DNA from: Rhodoferax sp. TS-BS-61-7
Lineage (GTDB): Bacteria; Pseudomonadota; Gammaproteobacteria; Burkholderiales; Burkholderiaceae_C
Length of the DNA stretch: 64,000 nucleotides
Assembly: GCF_002943465.1 (NCBI RefSeq)
Contig: NZ_PTQY01000001.1
Location: 124,001 to 188,000 of the forward strand
Reading direction: 5' to 3'
This document shows, piece after piece, positions 44,753-53,606 of this stretch. The notes below the pieces were generated by a model. It ran no database searches, had not been told where the DNA came from, and saw only the letters and a list, made by a program, of their open reading frames with translations. Position 1 is the stretch's first letter. Each line of letters begins with the position of its first letter. The translations under genes were made by a program, and so were the position numbers.

Positions 44753-45783
44753 AAATCAAGGCCGAAACCTGGGTGATGGGCCTGTTTGTGGTGCTGGCCG
44801 TGGCCTACCTGGGCTGGCTCAACATCAGCAAACCGCGCATTCTGGTGCTGCACAGCTACGACCCCGAGTACGCCTGGTCGCGCGATGTCAACGTGGGGCT
44901 CAACCGCGTGCTGCGCAACAGCTACCGCTACCAGCTGCGCTGGCACTACATGGACACCAAACGCCACCCGACGGCAGCTTACAAACAGGCCGCCGGCATT
45001 GCCGCACGCAATGTGATTGCGGAGATGCGGCCCGATGTGGTGATTGCGCTGGACGACGACGCCCAAAGTTACGCCGCACGTTACCTGGTGAACCAGCCCG
45101 GCATCAGCATTGTGTTTGCCGGCGTGAACAACGAGGCCTCGGACTACGGCTACGACAAGGCGACCAACGCCACCGGCATTCTGGAGCGCCTGCCACTGGC
45201 CGCCATCCAGGAGGCGCTGGGCCAGGCCCAGGGCCTGAAGGCGCTGCAACGCCCGCTGCGCCTGGCCTACCTGGGCGACGCCTCGCACAGCGTGGAGGGC
45301 GACCTCCAACAAATTCGCGGTTTTGCCTGGGGACCGGTGGTGCTGCAGTCCACCACACAGGTCCGCACCTGGCCCGAATGGCAGGCCCAGGTGCGCAGCC
45401 TGGCCCCATCGGCCGATGTGCTGCTGCTGACCGGTTACCGCAGCCTGCGCCGCTCCGCCCAGGACCCCAGCTTGGTGAGCCCCCGCGAGGTGGTGACTTG
45501 GACCGACGCCAACGCCGGTGTGCCCGTCATTTCGGGCAATGGTTTTTTCACCGAAGACGGGGGCATGCTGGCGGTGGGCACCTCGCCCTACGAACAAGGC
45601 GAAGAAGCCGCCCGACGGGCGCTGGACATTGCGGTGCGGGGCACACCTGCGGCGCAGATCCCGATCACCGAGGCCCAGCACTTCATCGTCACCATGAACG
45701 CCTCACTCATGCAAACCCATGGTTTTACGCTGCCCCGCATTTACGAGGCTGCCGCCCGCACCGGGGACAAACACCTGCCCTGA
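44749..45783 (+). CDS. ABC_sub_bind-type periplasmic binding protein
   Basis: A 344-residue protein with an N-terminal anchor/signal helix (VMGLFVVLAVAYLGWLN) and a type 1 periplasmic-binding fold of the ABC_sub_bind group: RILVLHSYDPEYAWSRDVNVGL, RPDVVIALDDDAQSYAARYLV, SIVFAGVNNEASDYG and VPVISGNGFFTEDGG. It overlaps the permease gene by four bases and closes the operon. Such domains also occur as the sensory part of signalling proteins. No ABC permease or ATPase is nearby, so a sensor or chaperone role is as likely as transport. Confidence 0.85.
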   Translation: MKIKAETWVMGLFVVLAVAYLGWLNISKPRILVLHSYDPEYAWSRDVNVGLNRVLRNSYRYQLRWHYMDTKRHPTAAYKQAAGIAARNVIAEMRPDVVIALDDDAQSYAARYLVNQPGISIVFAGVNNEASDYGYDKATNATGILERLPLAAIQEALGQAQGLKALQRPLRLAYLGDASHSVEGDLQQIRGFAWGPVVLQSTTQVRTWPEWQAQVRSLAPSADVLLLTGYRSLRRSAQDPSLVSPREVVTWTDANAGVPVISGNGFFTEDGGMLAVGTSPYEQGEEAARRALDIAVRGTPAAQIPITEAQHFIVTMNASLMQTHGFTLPRIYEAAARTGDKHLP

Positions 45784-45827
45784 GGCCAGCGACCCGCGCA
45801 GCGGCGGAGCGTGGGGGCCTTATTTCT

Positions 45828-46889
45828 TCAGGCCGCAGCGCGGCTCAGGCGGTCGCGCACGCCATCCCACTCCAGCGCCTCGGGCGGGGTTTCCACCCAG
45901 ATCAGTTTGACGCCCTGGGCGTCCATCTCGCGCAGCTTGGCAAACAGCTCGTGCGCCGCCGGCTGGGCGTGGTTGGGCATGCGGTGGGCCGCCACCAGAG
46001 GCGAACGCACATGCAGCGGGCTGCGGTGGTACAGCGCAATGGCGGGACGCGCATCCGCCGGGCTGGCGCCGCTCAGCAGGTCCAGTGCCGCCTGCAGCGC
46101 CTTGGCGTCCATCAGGCGCACCGTGGCGCTGGGCGCGTAGTGCGATTCCAACGTCCCAGAGGCCCGTGGCCCAGGCTGGTTCTGCGCCTCCAGCGCCTCT
46201 TTCGATAGCAGTTGGCGGCCGCAGGCATCGGCCACCTGGGCCGCGGTGATGGAACCGGGGCGCAGCAACACGGGGGCGCCGCGGGTGCAGTCGATGATGG
46301 TGGACTCGATGCCCACTTCACACGGGCCGCCGTCTAGGATCAACAAGTCGTCGCCAAACTCGCTCAGCACATGGGCCGCCGTGGTCGGGCTCACGCGGCC
46401 AAACTTGTTGGCGCTGGGCGCGGCAATGCCCCACACCTCGCGCCCACCGTCGGTGGGTTTGCGCAGCGCCGCCAGCAGCGCCTGCGCCACCGCGTGCGCG
46501 GGGCAGCGCAGGCCAATGCTGTCCTGCCCGCCCGCCGCAGCCGCGCCCACGCCGTCACGGCGCGGCAGGATCAGCGTGAGCGGGCCGGGCCAGAAGGCCG
46601 ACATGAGCTGCTGCGCAAAGGCCGGCACCCGTGCGCAGTAGTGCGCCACACCGCCCATGCCGCCGTCAAATGCCGCCACATGCACGATCAGCGGGTGGTC
46701 GGCCGGGCGGCCCTTGGCGGTGAAGATTTTGCCCACGGCCGCCGGGTCCGAGGCATCGGCACCGAGGCCGTACACGGTCTCGGTTGGCAAGCCAATCAAG
46801 CCTCCAGCCCTTACCACCTCTGCGCAAGCAGCTATGGAATCAGGAGCAAGCTCCACACCATCGGCGAACTGGTAGGCGGACACAATCAT
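45828..46889 (-). CDS. tsaC: L-threonylcarbamoyladenylate synthase (Sua5/YciO/YrdC)
   Basis: Makes the threonylcarbamoyl-AMP intermediate for t6A37 tRNA modification. From the ATG at 46889 the product is 353 residues: a YrdC domain (about 10-210; GGLIGLPTETVYGLGADA, KGRPADHPLIVHV, IGLRCPAHAVAQALL, RPGSITAAQV) and a C-terminal Sua5 domain. The frame open upstream to 47318 lies in purK and is a shadow. Copy 6 of the dispersed repeat is read in frame near the N-terminus (about residues 13-30, PDSIAACAEVVRAGG). It follows purK by 11 bases on the same strand. Confidence 0.93.
   Translation of the reverse strand: MIVSAYQFADGVELAPDSIAACAEVVRAGGLIGLPTETVYGLGADASDPAAVGKIFTAKGRPADHPLIVHVAAFDGGMGGVAHYCARVPAFAQQLMSAFWPGPLTLILPRRDGVGAAAAGGQDSIGLRCPAHAVAQALLAALRKPTDGGREVWGIAAPSANKFGRVSPTTAAHVLSEFGDDLLILDGGPCEVGIESTIIDCTRGAPVLLRPGSITAAQVADACGRQLLSKEALEAQNQPGPRASGTLESHYAPSATVRLMDAKALQAALDLLSGASPADARPAIALYHRSPLHVRSPLVAAHRMPNHAQPAAHELFAKLREMDAQGVKLIWVETPPEALEWDGVRDRLSRAAA
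46798..46852 (+). repeat. Dispersed hairpin repeat, copy 6 (inside tsaC-like gene)
   Basis: Head CCTCCAGCCCTTA, core CTCTGCGCAAGCAGCTAT, tail GGAATCAGGAGCAAGC; the coding strand of the gene is the opposite one. It encodes part of the N-terminal segment without breaking the frame. Confidence 0.7.
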
Positions 46890-46900
46890 GGGCGGGCGGC

Positions 46901-48094
46901 TCAGAACGCGGCAATGCCGAGGATGCGCGCGGCTTCCAGCGCGGTGGCGCGCACGCCTTCCTCGGTGGCGCCGGTGATGTTGAGGTGGCCCATCTTGCGG
47001 CCCTTCTTCGCATCCAGCTTGCCGTACAGGTGCAAATGGGTGCCAGGCAGGGCCAGCACGGCGGCCCAGTCGGGCACACCGCCGTCGGGCCAGATGTCGC
47101 CCAGCAGGTTCAGCATGATGGACGGGCTGTGCTGGCGCGGCTGCACCAGCGGCAGGCCCGCCAGCGTGCGCACTTGCAGGTCGAACTGCGAGACATCGCA
47201 GGCGTCCATGCTGTAGTGGCCGCTGTTGTGCGGGCGCGGTGCCATCTCGTTCACCACCAGGCCACCCAAGCCAGCAGCCGCCGGGTTGGTCTCGTCCAGC
47301 ACAAAGAACTCCACACACAACACGCCCACATACTGCACACCATTTGCTATGGATTTTGCAGCAGCTACCGCACGATCTACGAGGGCTAGCGGCAGATTTC
47401 CTTCATAAACCTCGGTGACGGCCAAAATGCCCTCACGGTGCAGATTGCGCTGCACCGGCAGGTTCACACAGCGACCATCGGCACCACGCGCGACGATGAC
47501 GGAGCACTCCAGCGCCAGCGGCAGCATCTTCTCCAGCACGCAGGGCACGCCCTGCAGATCCGCCCAGGCGGCGGCCAGCTCAGCGGGCGTTTTGACGCGC
47601 ACCTGGCCCTTGCCGTCGTAGCCCATGCGGGCGGTCTTGAGGATGCCGGGCAGCAGGTTCGCATCGACGGCGGCGAGTTGTTCTGCCGTCTCGATCACCG
47701 CATACGGTGCGCAGGGCACACCGCATTGCACAAAGTGCGCCTTCTCGGCTGCGCGGTCCTGCGCAATGGCCACGGCAGCGCCACTGGGCGCCACCGGTCG
47801 ACTCTGCGCCAGCTGGTTCAGGGCCTGGGCCGGCACGTTTTCGAATTCGGTGGTGATGGCGGCCGACACCTCGGCCAGCCGGGCCAGGCCCGCGGGGTCG
47901 GTGTAGGCGGTCTGGATGTGGTGGTGGCTGATGCGGCCGGCCGGGCTGTTGGTGTCCGGGTCCAGCACCGCGGTGAAAAAGCCCATTTGCTGGGCCGCGT
48001 GGGCAAACATGCGCCCCAGCTGCCCGCCGCCCATGACGCCCAGCGTCATTTCCTTGGCCCCACCCAAACCGGCTGCTGCATGCTCAGAAACCAT
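46901..48094 (-). CDS. purK: 5-(carboxyamino)imidazole ribonucleotide synthase (ATPase subunit)
   Basis: Purine synthesis: ATP-dependent carboxylation of AIR to N5-CAIR. The 397-residue ATP-grasp protein has the N-terminal GVMGGGQLGRMFAHAAQQMG and TTEFENVPAQAL, the central KTARMGYDGKGQVRV, CVLEKMLPLALECSVIVAR and VVNEMAPRPHNSGHYSMDAC. The start is directly next to the purE stop with no gap; a second ATG at 48049 (MTLGVMGGG) is closer to the usual N-terminus and may be the real start. A degenerate repeat copy lies within the gene. Confidence 0.95.
   Translation of the reverse strand: MVSEHAAAGLGGAKEMTLGVMGGGQLGRMFAHAAQQMGFFTAVLDPDTNSPAGRISHHHIQTAYTDPAGLARLAEVSAAITTEFENVPAQALNQLAQSRPVAPSGAAVAIAQDRAAEKAHFVQCGVPCAPYAVIETAEQLAAVDANLLPGILKTARMGYDGKGQVRVKTPAELAAAWADLQGVPCVLEKMLPLALECSVIVARGADGRCVNLPVQRNLHREGILAVTEVYEGNLPLALVDRAVAAAKSIANGVQYVGVLCVEFFVLDETNPAAAGLGGLVVNEMAPRPHNSGHYSMDACDVSQFDLQVRTLAGLPLVQPRQHSPSIMLNLLGDIWPDGGVPDWAAVLALPGTHLHLYGKLDAKKGRKMGHLNITGATEEGVRATALEAARILGIAAF
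47340..47392 (-). repeat. Degenerate dispersed repeat, copy 7 (inside purK)
   Basis: The plus strand reads TTTGCTATGGATTTTGCAGC, then AGCTACCGC and GAGGGCTAGC, matching the tail, core and head of the family in reverse order. The match is weaker than in the other copies. Confidence 0.45.
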
Positions 48095-48598
48095 TTAAAC
48101 CGCGCTTCCGGTAATCGGCAGCACCATCTTGCGGGCGGCCTCGGTTTGGTCGATGCGGAAGGCGTCCAGCTCCATGCGCAGGTCCGGGTTCTCGTTAGCC
48201 AGCAGGGCCACCGCAAACAGGGCCGCATTGGCAGCCCCAGCCGGGCCAATGGCGAAGGTGGCGACCGGGATGCCCTTGGGCATTTGCACAATGCTGTGCA
48301 GCGAATCCACACCCGACAGCGCCTTGCTTTGCACCGGCACGCCCAGCACCGGCAGCGTGGTTTTGGCCGCCAACATGCCTGGCAGGTGGGCCGCACCGCC
48401 GGCACCGGCGATGATGGCCTTCAGGCCGCGCGCCACGGCCGTTTCGGCGTAGGCAAACATGTCGTCGGGCATGCGGTGGGCAGAAACCACCCGGGCTTCG
48501 AAGCGGATGCCAAACTGTTGGAGAATCTGGACTGCGTGTTGCATGGTGTCCCAGTCGGAACTGGACCCCATGACAACGCCGATTTGAATGGTTTTCAT
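48095..48598 (-). CDS. purE: N5-carboxyaminoimidazole ribonucleotide mutase
   Basis: Second half of AIR carboxylation, rearranging N5-CAIR to CAIR. From the ATG at 48598 the product is 167 residues with the class I PurE signatures [50 protein letters not shown] and [22 protein letters not shown]. The frame upstream to 48655 has no homology. It abuts purK. Confidence 0.97.
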   Translation of the reverse strand: MKTIQIGVVMGSSSDWDTMQHAVQILQQFGIRFEARVVSAHRMPDDMFAYAETAVARGLKAIIAGAGGAAHLPGMLAAKTTLPVLGVPVQSKALSGVDSLHSIVQMPKGIPVATFAIGPAGAANAALFAVALLANENPDLRMELDAFRIDQTEAARKMVLPITGSAV

Positions 48599-48669
48599 AG
48601 TGCTGAAAGCGCCTTGCGGAGCGCCAGGTGGACTGGCGGCGCAGGGTTTGCGCACGTGGCCAGAATTGA

Positions 48670-48699
48670 ATTTTACTTTTTCACCCCGAGCTACTCCAA
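48670..48699 (-). promoter_or_regulatory. purE: Candidate promoter for purE-purK-tsaC
   Basis: Minus strand TTGGAG (48694-48699), 18-base spacer, TAAAAT (48670-48675). It lies in the 101-base divergent region between purE and cnoX. No PurR-like operator was seen. Confidence 0.35.
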
Positions 48700-49656
48700 A
48701 TGATCAACGTCACCATCGAAAACTTTGAGGCCGAAGTCGTCGCCGCCTCCCACCAGATCCCGGTGCTGGTGGACTTCTGGGCGCCCTGGTGCGGCCCCTG
48801 CAAGGTGATTGGCCCGCTACTCGAAAAAGTGGAAGAAGAGTACGCCGGCCGCTTCAAGCTGGTCAAGATCGACTCCGACCAGGAGCAACAGCTGGCCCAG
48901 GCCTTTGGCATCCGCAGCATCCCCACCTGCGTGCTCATGATCAATGGCAAGCCGGCCGATGGCTTCATGGGTGCCATTCCCGAGAGCAAGATCAAGGAGT
49001 TTCTGGACAAACATGTGCCCTCCGAGGCCGTGCTGGAAGCCGAGGCAGACACCGAAGACGCCCAGACCCTGGCGGCTGCGGGCGACCCGCAGGCCGCACT
49101 GAACAAGCTGCTGGAGGCGCTGGCCGTGGACCCCGGCAACGACGACGCGCGTTACGACTACGTGAAGCTGCTGATCGAGAACGACTTGCTGGAGGATGCC
49201 GAGGCCGCGCTGGCGCCCAAACTGACCGAGATTCCACGCCAGCTGCGTTTTGAGGCGCTGGGCCAGTTTCTGGACGCCATCAAGTTTGTGGTGACCGACG
49301 ACCGCGGCCTGTGGACACCCGCGCAGTTTGACGAAGTGATCGCCACCAACAAACGTGACTTCGACACCCGCCTGGCCAAGGCCCGTGTGCTCATGGTGGG
49401 CGGCGACTGGACCGGCGCCATGGACGAACTGCTGGAAATCATCATGCGCGACAAGGCCTGGGGCGACGCGGTGCCGCGCAAAACCTTTGTGGCGATTCTG
49501 GAGCTGCTGACCCCGCCCAAACCCAAGGCCCACCCTGCCGACGCCGGCAAGGCCGCGGGTGGCATTGAGGTGGTGGGCAAGGTGGTGGCCGAGACCGACC
49601 CGCAAGCCCAGCTGGTGTCCGCCTACCGGCGCAAGCTCAGCATGGCGCTGAACTGA
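48700..49656 (+). CDS. cnoX: Thioredoxin-TPR co-chaperone CnoX (YbbN)
   Basis: Redox-regulated holdase-type chaperone cooperating with GroEL. The 318-residue protein has an N-terminal thioredoxin domain (about 1-105) with the active site WAPWCGPCK, and C-terminal tetratricopeptide helices (about 115-290). E. coli CnoX has SXXC in place of CXXC; here the CGPC pair is kept, so reductase activity may remain as reported for some bacteria. Divergent from purE. Confidence 0.93.
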   Translation: MINVTIENFEAEVVAASHQIPVLVDFWAPWCGPCKVIGPLLEKVEEEYAGRFKLVKIDSDQEQQLAQAFGIRSIPTCVLMINGKPADGFMGAIPESKIKEFLDKHVPSEAVLEAEADTEDAQTLAAAGDPQAALNKLLEALAVDPGNDDARYDYVKLLIENDLLEDAEAALAPKLTEIPRQLRFEALGQFLDAIKFVVTDDRGLWTPAQFDEVIATNKRDFDTRLAKARVLMVGGDWTGAMDELLEIIMRDKAWGDAVPRKTFVAILELLTPPKPKAHPADAGKAAGGIEVVGKVVAETDPQAQLVSAYRRKLSMALN

Positions 49657-49704
49657 TTCGGCGTTTTCGGGAACTATTCGCCCCGCCCCCCCCACCAAGA
49701 CAAC

Positions 49705-50073
49705 ATGCGCCGCCTCGTGCTCCTGCTGATCCTGATTGCCCTGGTGCCCTTGCGCGCCTGGGCGGGGGATGCCATGGCGATTCAGATGGCGGCGCAAACA
49801 CGCGCAGCCGACATGGTGGCAGCAGCCAGCCCCCCCCCAGCGCACAGCAATTGCCACGAGATGCAGGCGGAACCCGCCACCGCCCCGCAGACCAGCCATA
49901 CCGCAGACCCCTGCGCAACCTGCGCCTCTTGCCAGGCCTGCTTCACGGTCGCCCTCGTGGTGCCTGCGCTGCAGTCCGCAACGCAGGCCTTGCCGCATGG
50001 GCTGCCGCGCGCCGCCAGCGCGCAGTTCACCAGCGCCGTTCTCGCGCTGGGGCACAAACCCCCCATTTCCTGA
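49705..50073 (+). CDS. Small exported Cys/His-rich protein of copper cluster
   Basis: A 122-residue protein I cannot place in a named family. It has a signal peptide (LVLLLILIALVPLRAWAG) and a central metal-binding-like stretch HSNCHEMQAE followed by CATCASCQACF. The position in front of TolC, multicopper oxidase, cupredoxin and CusF-like genes suggests periplasmic copper handling; the spacing of Cys/His is reminiscent of leader proteins of copper loci such as CopL. It starts 48 bases after cnoX. Confidence 0.7.
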   Translation: MRRLVLLLILIALVPLRAWAGDAMAIQMAAQTRAADMVAAASPPPAHSNCHEMQAEPATAPQTSHTADPCATCASCQACFTVALVVPALQSATQALPHGLPRAASAQFTSAVLALGHKPPIS

Positions 50074-50188
50074 CCTTCAGGCCCTAAGTCCGTCTGGACT
50101 TGGAGCCTGTGCCCGCGGTGGCGCCGCAGCGGTGTGCTGCTGGGCGCTGTATTCCCACCCCGTTCACGCCTTTTGTCAGGACATTCTT

Positions 50189-50533
50189 ATGCCTATCTCC
50201 CCCTGGTACGCCCGTTGGCGGCTGTACCGATTAGTCTCTGCGGCCGTGCTCGCCGGCGCCACCACACTTGCTGCCCAGGCCCAAGCGCCCGGCAGTGTGC
50301 GCCTGGACCCCACCCCCACCCTGCAGGCCAGCCAGGCCAGCACCCCGGTTCCCGCCGTGGCCTACCGTTCGGTGTTTGTCGACCTGCCCCAAGGCGTGGA
50401 AAACACGGTGCTGGACTGGAAAGCCGCCAACGCGGCCGTGGGCCAGTTCAAGCGCGGCCACGCCGACCTGCTGAAGTGGGAACAGGAGCAGGCTCGCACA
50501 CCCGCACCGCCCACCCAGGGAGCCGCACCATGA
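50189..50533 (+). CDS. Small exported protein upstream of TolC in copper cluster
   Basis: A 114-residue protein with a signal peptide (AVLAGATTLAAQAQA). The mature part contains VAYRSVFVDLPQGVEN and WKAANAAVGQFKRGHADLLKWEQ, which suggests a short helical periplasmic protein. The family is not recognised. The stop overlaps the TolC-family start by four bases (ATGA), so it is translated with it; an accessory role in the same efflux or oxidase machinery is inferred. Confidence 0.75.
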   Translation: MPISPWYARWRLYRLVSAAVLAGATTLAAQAQAPGSVRLDPTPTLQASQASTPVPAVAYRSVFVDLPQGVENTVLDWKAANAAVGQFKRGHADLLKWEQEQARTPAPPTQGAAP

Positions 50534-51690
50534 AGGCCCCCCTGCGTGCACTCAGCGCCGCCGCGCTGCTGGTCTGCAGCGGCCTGGCCTGGGCCGCCCC
50601 ACCCGACGGGGGCATTACCGACCTGCAAACCAGCGTGGCGGGCAAACTCATCGGCACCGAGGGCGCCACCGTCCAGTTGCCCCACCCTGCGGCAGACCAC
50701 CGCAGCACCCTCGCCAGCCTGCTGGCCGCGCCGCTGACGGCCAATACGGCCGTACGTATCGCCCTGCTGAACAACCCCGCACTGCAGGCCGCGCTGGGCA
50801 GTGAAGGGCTGTCCATCAGCGACGCGACGGGCCGGGACACCCCGGCCAAGCTGCGTGCCCAGCAGGCCATCACGGTGCTATCAGCCCAGGCCTTCAAGGC
50901 CTGGGTACATGCCGTGGCCGCCGCCCGCAGCGCGCAGCTGCTGCGCGAGGCCAAGGCCACGGCCGAGGCCAGCGGCGAACTGACGCGGCGCATGGTGCAG
51001 GCCGGCAATGTGAGCCAACTCACCCAGGCGCAAAGCCAGGCGGCACTGTCCGAGGCCGCGCTGGCGCTGGTGCGGGCCGACCAGGCCGCCTTTGCCGCAC
51101 GCGAAACACTCACCGTGGCCCTGGGCCTGTGGGGCGAGGCCACGCAGTTCACCCTGCCCAGCACACTGCCGGCCTTGCCCACGCAGGCACTGGATCTGCC
51201 CGATGTGGAGGTACGTGCCGTGCAGGCGCGCAGCGACCTGCGGGTGGCGGCCCTGCAGTGGCAACGCAAGCAGCAAACCACCGTGCCCGACAGCGCCGAC
51301 GCGTTGTGGGATGCGATGGGCGATGCCGCCCGCGTGCGCGCCCAGGCGGTGTTGCTGCGCAGCCAGGCGCGCACGGCCTACATCAACTACCGCAGCCACT
51401 ACGACATCGCCAAGCACCTGCAGACCGAGGTGCTGCCGCTGCGCCAGTTCATCCACGACGAGCTGGTGCTGCGCTACAACGGCATGTTGACCAGCGTGTT
51501 TGACGTGTTGGCGGACAGCCAGACGCTGACGATGACCCGGAACGCCAGCCTGGCCGCGCAACGCGACTTCTGGCTGGCCCACGCCAACCTGCAGGCCCTG
51601 CTGGCCGGCGCCCCGCTGGACACCCTGGGCGGCGATGCCAGCACCAACACCAGCGAGGCCCGCACGGCCTCCACTCCAGGAGGCCACTGA
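50530..51690 (+). CDS. TolC-family outer-membrane protein of copper cluster
   Basis: A 386-residue protein with a signal peptide (LSAAALLVCSGLAWAAP). TolC-type helical repeats: TANTAVRIALLNNPALQAAL near residue 80, a coiled-coil hairpin (about 120-200), and ARTAYINYRSHYDIAKHLQTEV in the second half. It is shorter than a typical TolC (about 450-490) but contains both halves. No RND pump or fusion protein genes are adjacent, so its partner is uncertain. It is tightly coupled to the flanking genes. Confidence 0.85.
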   Translation: MKAPLRALSAAALLVCSGLAWAAPPDGGITDLQTSVAGKLIGTEGATVQLPHPAADHRSTLASLLAAPLTANTAVRIALLNNPALQAALGSEGLSISDATGRDTPAKLRAQQAITVLSAQAFKAWVHAVAAARSAQLLREAKATAEASGELTRRMVQAGNVSQLTQAQSQAALSEAALALVRADQAAFAARETLTVALGLWGEATQFTLPSTLPALPTQALDLPDVEVRAVQARSDLRVAALQWQRKQQTTVPDSADALWDAMGDAARVRAQAVLLRSQARTAYINYRSHYDIAKHLQTEVLPLRQFIHDELVLRYNGMLTSVFDVLADSQTLTMTRNASLAAQRDFWLAHANLQALLAGAPLDTLGGDASTNTSEARTASTPGGH

Positions 51691-53112
51691 ATGGCCGCCA
51701 ACCAAGGACACCCCATGAACCGACGTCACTTCTTCAACGGCGCTGCCGCCACCGCAGTGGGCGCAGTGGCCGCCGCCTCGGTCAGCCGCGTGGCCCTGGC
51801 CGCGCTACCCGAGCCGGTGCTGCAGGCATCGCCCAGCACCCAGCCACCGCTGGTGCCCAACACTGGCCGCCCCTACAACCCGGTGGTCACGCTGAACGGC
51901 TGGACCTTGCCCTGGCGCATGAACAACGGTGTGAAGGAATTCCACCTGGTGGCCGAACCCGTGGTGCGCGAAATGGCGCCGGGGTTCAAGGCGCACATGT
52001 GGGGTTACAACGGCCAGAGCCCGGGCCCCACCATCGAGGTGGTGGAGGGCGACCGGGTGCGTGTGTTTGTGACCAACAAGCTGCCCGAACACACCAGCGT
52101 GCACTGGCACGGCCAGCGCCTGCCCAACGGCATGGACGGCGTCTCCGGACTCAACCAGCGCGCCATTGGCGTGGGCAAAACGTTTGTCTACGAGTTTGTG
52201 GCGCGCCGCCCCGGCACCTTTATGTACCACCCGCATGCGGACGAGATGACACAAATGGCCATGGGCATGATGGGCTTTTGGGTGACGCATCCCAAAACCA
52301 AACATCCGCTGATCAGTGAGGTCGACCGCGACTTCTGTTTCCTGCTCAACGCCTACGACATTGACCCTGGCAGCAAAACGCCCAAGACCATGACCATGCT
52401 GGACTTCAACCTGTGGAGCTGGAACAGCCGGATCTTCCCCGGTATCGACACGCTCAACGTGCGCCACAACGACAAGGTGCGCATTCGCGTGGGCAACCTC
52501 ACCATGACCAACCACCCCATCCACTTGCACGGCCATGAGTTTCAGGTGACCGGCAGCGACGGCGGGCCGTGGCCGCTGGCGGCACGGGTGCCCGAAATCA
52601 CCACCGACATTGCGGTGGGGCAAATGCGGCAGTTGGAGTTTCTGGCGGACGAGGAAGGCGACTGGGCTTTCCACTGCCACAAGAGCCACCACACCATGAA
52701 CGCCATGGGTCACAACGTGCCCACCATGATTGGTGTGGACCACCGCGGCCTGGTGGGCAAGCTGCAGAAGGCCGTGCCCGACTACATGGTGATGGGCGAA
52801 CGCGGCATGGCCGACATGGGCGAGATGGAGATGCCCATCCCCGACAACACCGCACCCATGATGACGGGCCAGGGACCGTATGGCGGGGTGGAGATGGGCG
52901 GGATGTTCAGCATCCTTAAAGTACGCAAAGACCAGAAGCCCGGCGATTACAAAGACCCGGGCTGGTTCAGGCAGCCAGCGGGCACGCAAGCCTATGAATG
53001 GACCGGCCCTCTGCCAGACCCTGCGCGTTTCAAAGCCGAAAGCCCGACCGCCGGCGCGGCGCCCGCCACCGAGGTGCAGGTGCGCAAACCTGCCTCCCAC
53101 AAACACCACTAA
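51691..53112 (+). CDS. Periplasmic multicopper oxidase
   Basis: Probable copper oxidase or cuprous oxidase in copper tolerance. Two starts are credible: 51691 (AGGAGG seven bases upstream) and 51715 (AAGGA upstream), the latter giving the usual Tat motif at the N-terminus (NRRHFFNGAAA). The four copper-binding motifs are present: HWHGQRLP, MYHPHADEMTQMAMGMMG, NHPIHLHGHEF and FHCHKSHHTMNAMGH. The 473-residue length fits the small group of CopA-like oxidases without the Met-rich loop. The C-terminus is rich in Met and His (GEMEMPIPDN and ASHKHH). Confidence 0.92.
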   Translation: MAANQGHPMNRRHFFNGAAATAVGAVAAASVSRVALAALPEPVLQASPSTQPPLVPNTGRPYNPVVTLNGWTLPWRMNNGVKEFHLVAEPVVREMAPGFKAHMWGYNGQSPGPTIEVVEGDRVRVFVTNKLPEHTSVHWHGQRLPNGMDGVSGLNQRAIGVGKTFVYEFVARRPGTFMYHPHADEMTQMAMGMMGFWVTHPKTKHPLISEVDRDFCFLLNAYDIDPGSKTPKTMTMLDFNLWSWNSRIFPGIDTLNVRHNDKVRIRVGNLTMTNHPIHLHGHEFQVTGSDGGPWPLAARVPEITTDIAVGQMRQLEFLADEEGDWAFHCHKSHHTMNAMGHNVPTMIGVDHRGLVGKLQKAVPDYMVMGERGMADMGEMEMPIPDNTAPMMTGQGPYGGVEMGGMFSILKVRKDQKPGDYKDPGWFRQPAGTQAYEWTGPLPDPARFKAESPTAGAAPATEVQVRKPASHKHH

Positions 53113-53129
53113 CCCATTGGAAGAACCTT

Positions 53130-53606
53130 ATGAAAAATACTATCAAATTCATAGCTACTTGCGCAATATTGACGGGGGCTGGAGGCACTTTTGCCGCAGG
53201 AAACCATGCCGGCGGCCACGGTACCCAGGCGATTGGCAAACCCGGTGTGGCGGCCAAGGCCACACGCACCATCACCATCGACATGACAGATGCCATGCGT
53301 TTCACGCCCAGCACGGTGACCGTGCGCCGTGGCGAAACCATCCGTTTTGTGGTCACCAACTCAGGGAAGCTGAAGCACGAATTCAACCTCGGCACCGAAG
53401 CCGACCTGAAGGCGCACTACGCGCAGATGCTGAAGTTCCCCGAGATGGAACACGACGAACCCAACCTGGTGAGCCTGGCCCCCGGCAAAACCGGCGAGGT
53501 GATCTGGCAGTTCACCAAAGCAGGCACTGTGCACTTTGCCTGCCTGCACCCCGGCCATTATGAGGCGGGCATGAAAGGCACTGTGGCCGTGGGTAACAAA
53601 CCATGA
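53130..53606 (+). CDS. Cupredoxin-domain periplasmic protein
   Basis: A 158-residue exported blue-copper-like protein. Signal peptide from the ATG at 53130 (FIATCAILTGAGGTFAAG); most of that signal peptide is encoded by a reversed copy of the dispersed repeat. The mature part has a plastocyanin/azurin-like fold with a first ligand in LKHEFNLG and the second ligand loop VHFACLHPGHYEAGM (Cys, His and Met). Also His-rich at the new N-terminus (GNHAGGHG). Copper transfer or scavenging together with the oxidase and CusF-like protein is inferred. Confidence 0.92.
   Translation: MKNTIKFIATCAILTGAGGTFAAGNHAGGHGTQAIGKPGVAAKATRTITIDMTDAMRFTPSTVTVRRGETIRFVVTNSGKLKHEFNLGTEADLKAHYAQMLKFPEMEHDEPNLVSLAPGKTGEVIWQFTKAGTVHFACLHPGHYEAGMKGTVAVGNKP
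53137..53188 (-). repeat. Dispersed hairpin repeat, copy 8 (forms cupredoxin signal peptide)
   Basis: The minus strand reads CCTCCAGCCCCCGTCAAT, then ATTGCGCAAGTAGCTATGAA, then TTTGATAGT, matching copy 2 along its whole length. It covers codons about 3-20 of the cupredoxin gene. Confidence 0.78.
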
